Origin: Clostridium sp.
GTDB lineage: Bacteria > Bacillota > Clostridia > Clostridiales > Clostridiaceae
Direction of reading: 5' to 3'
DNA length: 64,000 nt
Assembly (NCBI RefSeq): GCF_022482905.1
Contig: NZ_JAKVOI010000001.1
Location: 62,001 to 126,000 of the forward strand
This document shows, in pieces, positions 58,919-64,000 of the stretch (positions within the stretch are counted from its first letter, which is position 1; the number at the start of each line of letters is the position of its first letter). Both the position numbers and the translations under genes were made by a program. The notes below the pieces were generated by a model that was not told the origin of the DNA, did no database searches, and worked only from the letters and a program-made list of their open reading frames with translations.

Positions 58919-61267
58919 TTAAAGTTTTTCTCTGACTGATTTTGCGGCAGCTACCATGTTTATCAAACTTTTTTCAGCTTCATCATTACCTCTTGTTTTT
59001 AAGCCGCAGTCAGGATTAATCCAAAGTTTGTCAGGAGCAATTTTAGTGAGCATTATATTTATTGAGTTCTCAAGTTCTTCCTTCGAAGGTACTCTTGGAG
59101 AGTGTATATCATATATTCCAGGCCCTACTTGAGATTTGAAATTATTATTTTTTAGAAAATCAAGTATTGAGAAATCTGAACGAGCAGCTTCTATGGAATA
59201 TACATCTGCATCCATATCTTTGATTTCATTTATTATATTTGAAAATTCACTGTAACACATATGTGTGTGGATCTGTGTTTCACTTTTAACTTTTGAGTTA
59301 GTTAAATGGAAAGCAGGTATCGCCCAATCCATATATTTTTTATGAATATCCTCGGACTTTAAAGGAAGTTTCTCCCTTAATGCAGGTTCATCAATCTGTA
59401 TTACCTTTATACCGGCAGCTTCAAGATCCAGCACTTCTTCTCCAATTGCAAGTCCTATTTGATATGCTATCTGTTTTAATTCCAGGTCTTCTCTTGGAAA
59501 GGACCAATTTAAAATTGTAACAGGTCCTGTTAACATTCCTTTAACAGGTTTGTCTGTTTTGCTCTGAGCAAATTTTATCCATCTGACTGTCATAGGAGAT
59601 GTACGCTGTATATCACCGTAGATTATAGGTGGTTTTACTGCTCTTGTTCCATAGGATTGTACCCATCCATTCTGTGTAAATAAAAAGCCATCAAGTAATC
59701 TGCCGAAGTATTCAACCATGTCTGCTCTTTCATATTCACCGTGAACCAATACGTCCAGTCCTATATTTTCTTGAAGTTTAATTACAGCTTCAATTTTTTC
59801 CTTGATTTCATTTTCATACTTTTCCTGTGTAATAGTATTTTCCCTTAAATCCTTTCTCAACTTTTTAATTTCATGAGTTTGTGGGAAGGAACCTATAGTG
59901 GTTGTAGGAAGTAGCGGTAATTTAAGAATATTGTTCTGTATTTCCCTTCTATGTTCGAGATTATCCTTTCTTACAAAATCCTCCGGCTTTAAGTTTTTGA
60001 TTCTCTGTCTGATTTTTTCATTATGGCACAGAGGATTAGTTTCTTTTCTTTTCAATATTTCCTGATTTTTTATATAGATATTTTCGTGTTCATAGTTGCT
60101 GCAATCGAGTAGATTTTTTAACTCCGAGAGTTCAGTCAATTTTTCATCTGCAAAGGCCAGACTTTCTATATATTCTGACAAGTTTACGAGGTTGTCCAAG
60201 GTTCCCTTTGCAGTATCAAGATTTTTTATATTTTTGTCATTCAGGTTGCCTTCTTGAGTAACTGTATAAGGTACATGAAGAAGGGAACAGGAAGTACTTA
60301 TATAAATTTTATCAGAATTCACATATCTGCTTATACGCTTAATTATATTGATACTTTTATTATAGTCATTTCTCCATACATTTTTTCCATTGACAATGCC
60401 TGCCAATAAAATTTTATCCTTCGGAAAGCCGTACTTTTCTATAAGCTCCAAATTTTCCTTACCTTCAATAAGATCCAGACCTATACCGTCGAATTTGAGA
60501 TTTCCCAAATCCTTGTATATATCTCTTATATCACCAAAATAGGTCTGTAAAAATACATCGAATTTATAATCTTTATTTAAAATTTTATTGTATACATTTT
60601 TAAATAAATTTATATCATTTTCTGTCAGATCGGTTACTAAAATTGGTTCATCAATTTGCAGACAATCGATATTTTGCTCTTGAAATCTGTCCAATATATC
60701 TATATATACATCTGCAAGCTTATCGAGAAGTTCTCCAAATTTTTTATCGGTTTTTAAATATGAAAGTTTAAGGAAAGTAAAAATACCTATTATTACTGGT
60801 TTGGTTTCAATACCGATGTTTTTTGCCTCTCTATAGAGATCAAAAGGTTTTGTATCGTTTAGTTTAAAATTGATATCATCATCTATTTCAGGTACGATAT
60901 AGTGATAATTTGTATTGAACCATTTTTTCATGGGTAGTGCTTTTACATCCTTGGAGTCGCTCTGATAACCTCTTGCCATTGAGAAATATGTATCAAGGGG
61001 TGAAAGTTCCAGTTCCAGATATCTTTTTGGTATGATATTCAAGAGATATGCCATATCAAGCATATTGTCATAATAAGAAAAGTCATTTGATGGAATAATA
61101 TCTATTCCACTTTCTTTTTGCTTGGTCCAGTATTGCTTACGCAGCTGGCTGGCAGTAGAAAATAGCTCATTGGAATCTGTATTTCCTTTGAAATATGATT
61201 CTACTGCAAATTTTAATTCACGGTTAACACCTAGCCTGGGGTAACCTACAACGGTTGATTTTTTCAT
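58919..61267 (-). CDS. metE: Cobalamin-independent methionine synthase
   Basis: 782 residues. It transfers a methyl group from methyltetrahydropteroyl-triglutamate to homocysteine. Two TIM-barrel halves; start GYPRLGVNRELKFA near 8-21, and in the C-terminal half the zinc set His and Cys (THMCYSEF near 663), Glu and Cys (NPDCGLKTRG near 749). AAGGAGG precedes the ATG. Upstream is a cobalamin riboswitch, which should switch it off when B12 is present so that a B12-dependent synthase takes over. Confidence 0.97.
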   Translation of the reverse strand: MKKSTVVGYPRLGVNRELKFAVESYFKGNTDSNELFSTASQLRKQYWTKQKESGIDIIPSNDFSYYDNMLDMAYLLNIIPKRYLELELSPLDTYFSMARGYQSDSKDVKALPMKKWFNTNYHYIVPEIDDDINFKLNDTKPFDLYREAKNIGIETKPVIIGIFTFLKLSYLKTDKKFGELLDKLADVYIDILDRFQEQNIDCLQIDEPILVTDLTENDINLFKNVYNKILNKDYKFDVFLQTYFGDIRDIYKDLGNLKFDGIGLDLIEGKENLELIEKYGFPKDKILLAGIVNGKNVWRNDYNKSINIIKRISRYVNSDKIYISTSCSLLHVPYTVTQEGNLNDKNIKNLDTAKGTLDNLVNLSEYIESLAFADEKLTELSELKNLLDCSNYEHENIYIKNQEILKRKETNPLCHNEKIRQRIKNLKPEDFVRKDNLEHRREIQNNILKLPLLPTTTIGSFPQTHEIKKLRKDLRENTITQEKYENEIKEKIEAVIKLQENIGLDVLVHGEYERADMVEYFGRLLDGFLFTQNGWVQSYGTRAVKPPIIYGDIQRTSPMTVRWIKFAQSKTDKPVKGMLTGPVTILNWSFPREDLELKQIAYQIGLAIGEEVLDLEAAGIKVIQIDEPALREKLPLKSEDIHKKYMDWAIPAFHLTNSKVKSETQIHTHMCYSEFSNIINEIKDMDADVYSIEAARSDFSILDFLKNNNFKSQVGPGIYDIHSPRVPSKEELENSINIMLTKIAPDKLWINPDCGLKTRGNDEAEKSLINMVAAAKSVREKL

Positions 61268-61310
61268 CGATTTTCCTCCTTATCTTCAATCCCAAAGATT
61301 CAGTTTCACA

Positions 61311-61470
61311 TAAAAGGCAGGTCTCCTGGCTTAACTTCATCCTACTTGTTTCCCTTCCCGTCCAATAGACAGTGGTTTAGAAACTTTCGTCCAAATTACA
61401 GTAGTGGGTGCTGCTCAAGATTATAACTTGATTCCCTATTATCTTTTACAAATGAGTAAAAGCACCTTCT
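61311..61470 (-). promoter_or_regulatory. Cobalamin riboswitch controlling metE
   Basis: On the minus strand: AAGGTGC start (61462-61468), GGGAATC, AGCACCCACTACTGT, and the B12 box AAGCCAGGAGACCTGCC (61317-61333), in the expected order. The aptamer ends about 44 bases before metE with no clear terminator, so translational control is likely. Confidence 0.95.
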
Positions 61471-61509
61471 ATGTTAAAGAATTCTTTTCAATTTAAAGTC
61501 ATGAAGTAA

Positions 61510-61538
61510 ATTATAGCATAAAACCACTTTATTATAAA
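61510..61538 (-). promoter_or_regulatory. metE promoter
   Basis: Minus strand TTTATA, 17 bases, TATAAT with TGC before it (extended -10). It overlaps the uppS-like terminator hairpin. Confidence 0.6.
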
Positions 61539-61546
61539 GTGGTTTT
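61520..61546 (-). terminator. Terminator after the cis-prenyltransferase
   Basis: AAAACCACTTTA / TAAAGTGGTTTT, 12-bp perfect stem with loop of three. Confidence 0.75.
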
Positions 61547-61556
61547 TAGTCGTATT

Positions 61557-62213
61557 CTAGCCGCCTAAGGTTGTATCCTGAGTAGCATACCACTTTAATG
61601 CATCTGTAAGATTTGATGGTTTAAAATCCGGCCAGTAGGTATCAACTACGTAAAAATCGGAATAAACTGACTGTACAGGAAGGAATCCGCTCAAGCGTCT
61701 TCTGCTTCCCCAACGTATTATAAGATCTATTCTTGATATATCACAGGAATTTAAATTATCTATAATAGAAGATCTATTTTTTGAGCCTGCGTTATTTGAA
61801 TTGACTAAATTACTTAAGTCCCAGTCCCATCCGTAATTCACAAGGAAATTAACTTTAATACCTCCGGTGCCTAAATTCGTTCTGTTATTGACATAAGGGC
61901 GTAGTTCATCCGGAAACATAGGTGAATTTGAATTACCGACAACTAAAAGTGAAGCATTTTCTTTGGATAATATGTCTACTGCAGCGATACAGGCTTCGGT
62001 AAAGGCTTCCGTCTGTATTTTTGGCCTCTTGGTGTTGTCTACAGTGAAACCATAATAGGTAATTTCATGAATGCCCAATTTTTTGCACAGCCTGAATAAT
62101 TCAACTCCAGGCTTTAATCCGCATTCATAGCCCTTTTCTTTACTCATGCCGTTTTTTACTGCCCAGCGCCTATTTCCATCTGGAATTATTCCTATATGAT
62201 TTGGAATTTTCAT
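61557..62213 (-). CDS. cis-Prenyltransferase (UppS family)
   Basis: 218 residues. IIPDGNRRWAV (9-19) is the UppS signature with its catalytic Asp; DLIIRWGSRRRLSGF near 158-172 matches the C-terminal RxxRxSxF motif. The usual main UppS is about 250 residues with a strong basic motif; this copy is shorter and its middle (about 115-150) diverges, so it may be a second paralogue that makes a different chain length. Confidence 0.85.
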   Translation of the reverse strand: MKIPNHIGIIPDGNRRWAVKNGMSKEKGYECGLKPGVELFRLCKKLGIHEITYYGFTVDNTKRPKIQTEAFTEACIAAVDILSKENASLLVVGNSNSPMFPDELRPYVNNRTNLGTGGIKVNFLVNYGWDWDLSNLVNSNNAGSKNRSSIIDNLNSCDISRIDLIIRWGSRRRLSGFLPVQSVYSDFYVVDTYWPDFKPSNLTDALKWYATQDTTLGG

Positions 62214-62310
62214 AAAATAAATACCTCTTTAAACAAATTTAAACATACAGCTATTGTTAAATTATTGCCACATGAAAAATTATTATTCAACTAATGCATA
62301 TTAAAAATGT

Positions 62311-62346
62311 AAAAGAGGATGTTTCAAAACCAGGACATCCTCTTTT
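62311..62346. terminator. Terminator after the ABC transporter genes
   Basis: AAAAGAGGATGT / ACATCCTCTTTT, 12-bp perfect stem just past the permease stop. Confidence 0.8.
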
Positions 62347-62354
62347 GAATGCTA

Positions 62355-63161
62355 TCAATGCAAAAGTCTTTTCTTAACTTTTTTTTCAGCAGCTTCCACA
62401 AGTTTGTACATGATATAAGCTAACACGGACAATATTATTATACTCAGCATTACCGTATCTAATTGTGATATTTGTCCTCCAAATATTATGAGAAAACCAA
62501 GGCCTTCCTTTGCTACAAGGAATTCGCCCATAATTACTCCTACCCAGGAAAGTCCCACATTTATTTTCAGTGTAGATATCAGCGCAGGAATTGAGGCGGG
62601 CATTACAAGATGCATCAAAATCTGAAACTTTGAGGCACCAAAGGTTTTTAACAATCTTATTTTGTCCCTGTCAACTTCTTTAAAGGCATTTAGTACATTC
62701 AGTATAGTCACTACTATGGAAATAAGTACGGCTACCATGATAATAGCCGATATTCCGTTGCCTACCCAGAATATTATTATCGGTGCCAGGGCTATTTTAG
62801 GAAGTGCATTCAGTACAACAAGGTATGGATCAAGTACTTCGGATACGAAGTCAGACAGCCACAGAAGTACTGCAATTAAAGCACCAAGGATTGTACTTAT
62901 CAGGAATCCAAGTATGGTTTCGATACAGGTTATACCTATATGTTCAAACATGGAACCTTCCATATATAGTTTTATCAGGTTTTTCCACATTCTAGAGGGG
63001 GTACTTGTCAGAAAGGGATCTATCCATTTCAAGTCACCGGCTATTTCCCATAGAGCAAAGAAACATATTAAAATCAAAGTTCTACATATAAGTATTTTCC
63101 TTTTCTTAGTGCGTATACTTTTTATATACAGCTGATGTTCTTTCAAATTGTCTATCATCAT
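62355..63161 (-). CDS. ABC permease, SsuC/TauC/ThiX type
   Basis: 268 residues from the ATG at 63161, eight bases after AAGGAG; an upstream ATG at 63179 overlaps that site. About six spans with the EAA loop (near 180) typical of nitrate/sulfonate/taurine or thiamine-precursor permeases. It overlaps the ATPase gene by four bases (ATGA), so translation is coupled. The substrate is unknown. Confidence 0.9.
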   Translation of the reverse strand: MMIDNLKEHQLYIKSIRTKKRKILICRTLILICFFALWEIAGDLKWIDPFLTSTPSRMWKNLIKLYMEGSMFEHIGITCIETILGFLISTILGALIAVLLWLSDFVSEVLDPYLVVLNALPKIALAPIIIFWVGNGISAIIMVAVLISIVVTILNVLNAFKEVDRDKIRLLKTFGASKFQILMHLVMPASIPALISTLKINVGLSWVGVIMGEFLVAKEGLGFLIIFGGQISQLDTVMLSIIILSVLAYIMYKLVEAAEKKVKKRLLH

Positions 63162-63916
63162 ATATTCAACTCCTTCCAAATTTTGTTGAAGTATATTCTG
63201 AATTCAGGATCTTCTCTGCATTTTAAAGGAGAGGTATAAGATTGATCAAAGGTTATATCAAATATCTTTTTTACTCTGGCAGGTCTGTTAGAAAGTACCA
63301 GAATTCTATTTGACATGGAAATTGCCTCGGCAATATCATGAGTTACCATTATAACTGTTTTACCTTCCTTTTTTAGTATTTTAAATATCTCATCGCTTAT
63401 ATTGAGTCTTGTCTGATAATCAAGTGCTGAAAAAGGCTCGTCAAGGAGAAGAACTTCAGGGCTTAGAGCCAGGGTTCTTATTAGAGCCACTTTCTGCCTC
63501 ATTCCGCCGGATAGCTCTTCGGGATAGTAGTTTACGAAGTCTATAAGGCCATAGTTCTTTAGTAGTGAAGTTATCTTATTCTTATATAAATCGATGGACT
63601 TATGTTGTATTTTTATACCTAATGTTATGTTGTCCCAGACAGTTGACCACTCAAAGAGCTGGTCCCTTTGAAACATATATCCCATTTTAGCAGAAGCGGA
63701 AGTTATCTTTTCATTGTCTATATATATATTTCCATAGGAAGGTTTTATGAGACCTGCAATTATATTTAAAAGAGTAGTTTTACCACAGCCGGAAGGTCCA
63801 ACTATACTTAAAAATTCACCTTCCTTTACGGAAAGGCATATATCCTTCAAAGCTTCTGTAGAACCTTTTGGTGAATGGTAGTTCATATATATATCTTTTA
63901 CTGTTAATTTATCCAA
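63158..63916 (-). CDS. ABC ATPase, SsuB/TauB/ThiZ type
   Basis: 252 residues from a TTG at 63916, eight bases after GGGAG. Walker A GPSGCGKTT (near 39-47), signature LSGGMRQKV (near 134), Walker B VLLLDEPFSALD (near 155) and the H-loop (THD) are complete. The binding protein should lie upstream, beyond the window edge. Works with the permease encoded next. Confidence 0.95.
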   Translation of the reverse strand: MDKLTVKDIYMNYHSPKGSTEALKDICLSVKEGEFLSIVGPSGCGKTTLLNIIAGLIKPSYGNIYIDNEKITSASAKMGYMFQRDQLFEWSTVWDNITLGIKIQHKSIDLYKNKITSLLKNYGLIDFVNYYPEELSGGMRQKVALIRTLALSPEVLLLDEPFSALDYQTRLNISDEIFKILKKEGKTVIMVTHDIAEAISMSNRILVLSNRPARVKKIFDITFDQSYTSPLKCREDPEFRIYFNKIWKELNI

Positions 63917-64000
63917 AATATCATCTCCCAGCCAGAGTTTGGTTGTTTATTTCAATTAATATGTTGTAAACCATGATTTATTATATGAAAATCCGAAATG

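Overview
The window is low-GC, AT-rich, densely coded DNA from a spore-forming anaerobic Clostridium. The evidence is pyruvate:ferredoxin oxidoreductase, two alpha/beta SASP genes, a Cse60-like gene, strong GGAGG ribosome sites, many TTG/GTG starts and clostridial protein families (DUF3787, DUF6440, DUF2812/PadR). I cannot fix the species. It resembles the acetogenic or solventogenic Clostridium group.

Layout. 1-2.6 kb (minus): a membrane redox group of a polyferredoxin cut by the window edge, a FixH/YtkA-like anchored protein and a short polyprenyl synthase. 2.8-10.8 kb: DUF4367, PadR/DUF2812, pgi, YaiI, a seven-repeat protein paired with a lytic transglycosylase, an RsuA-type pseudouridine synthase, a candidate small RNA and YerC. 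10.9-18.8 kb: pcrA, ligA, a small membrane gene and gatCAB. 19.2-25.1 kb: an orphan peptide-binding protein, an unknown protein, then AIR-synthase-like/rph/rdgB-like/yfcE-like. 25.27-26.62 kb: fifteen tRNA genes behind one strong promoter, with duplicated blocks. 26.7-33.4 kb: an accessory-looking region with a frameshifted endonuclease-like gene, two SASPs, a Cys-rich copper-storage-type protein, a half-size TauE protein, a HTH/DUF6773 pair, Cse60, Cu-Zn SOD and DUF6440. Intergenic sequences here are long and share repeats. 33.5-38.2 kb: pyrBIFKDE under what looks like two tandem PyrR sites, one with a terminator and one over the pyrB ribosome site. 38.4-47.4 kb: a membrane-anchored protein, a sugar-phosphate isomerase-like protein, tig-clpP-clpX, and lon-engB-CPBP behind a promoter with a 9-9-9 inverted repeat. 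47.4-54.8 kb: small secreted or anchored proteins, a structured RNA candidate, a lipoprotein binding protein, PerR-like regulator, cobC-like/cobS, apbE, DUF1858 and a CDF transporter. 55-64 kb: PFOR, DUF3787, metE behind a cobalamin riboswitch, a cis-prenyltransferase and an ABC permease/ATPase pair.

How it fits together. Most of the window is housekeeping: pyrimidine synthesis, protein quality control, tRNA amidation, DNA repair and nucleotide-pool cleaning. B12 links several parts: cobC/cobS act in cobamide assembly, and the riboswitch should shut off B12-independent metE when cobalamin is present. The region most worth further attention is 28-33.4 kb, where copper- and sporulation-type genes sit among repeated promoters and 3' elements. 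No CRISPR array, intact insertion sequence or prophage is visible.
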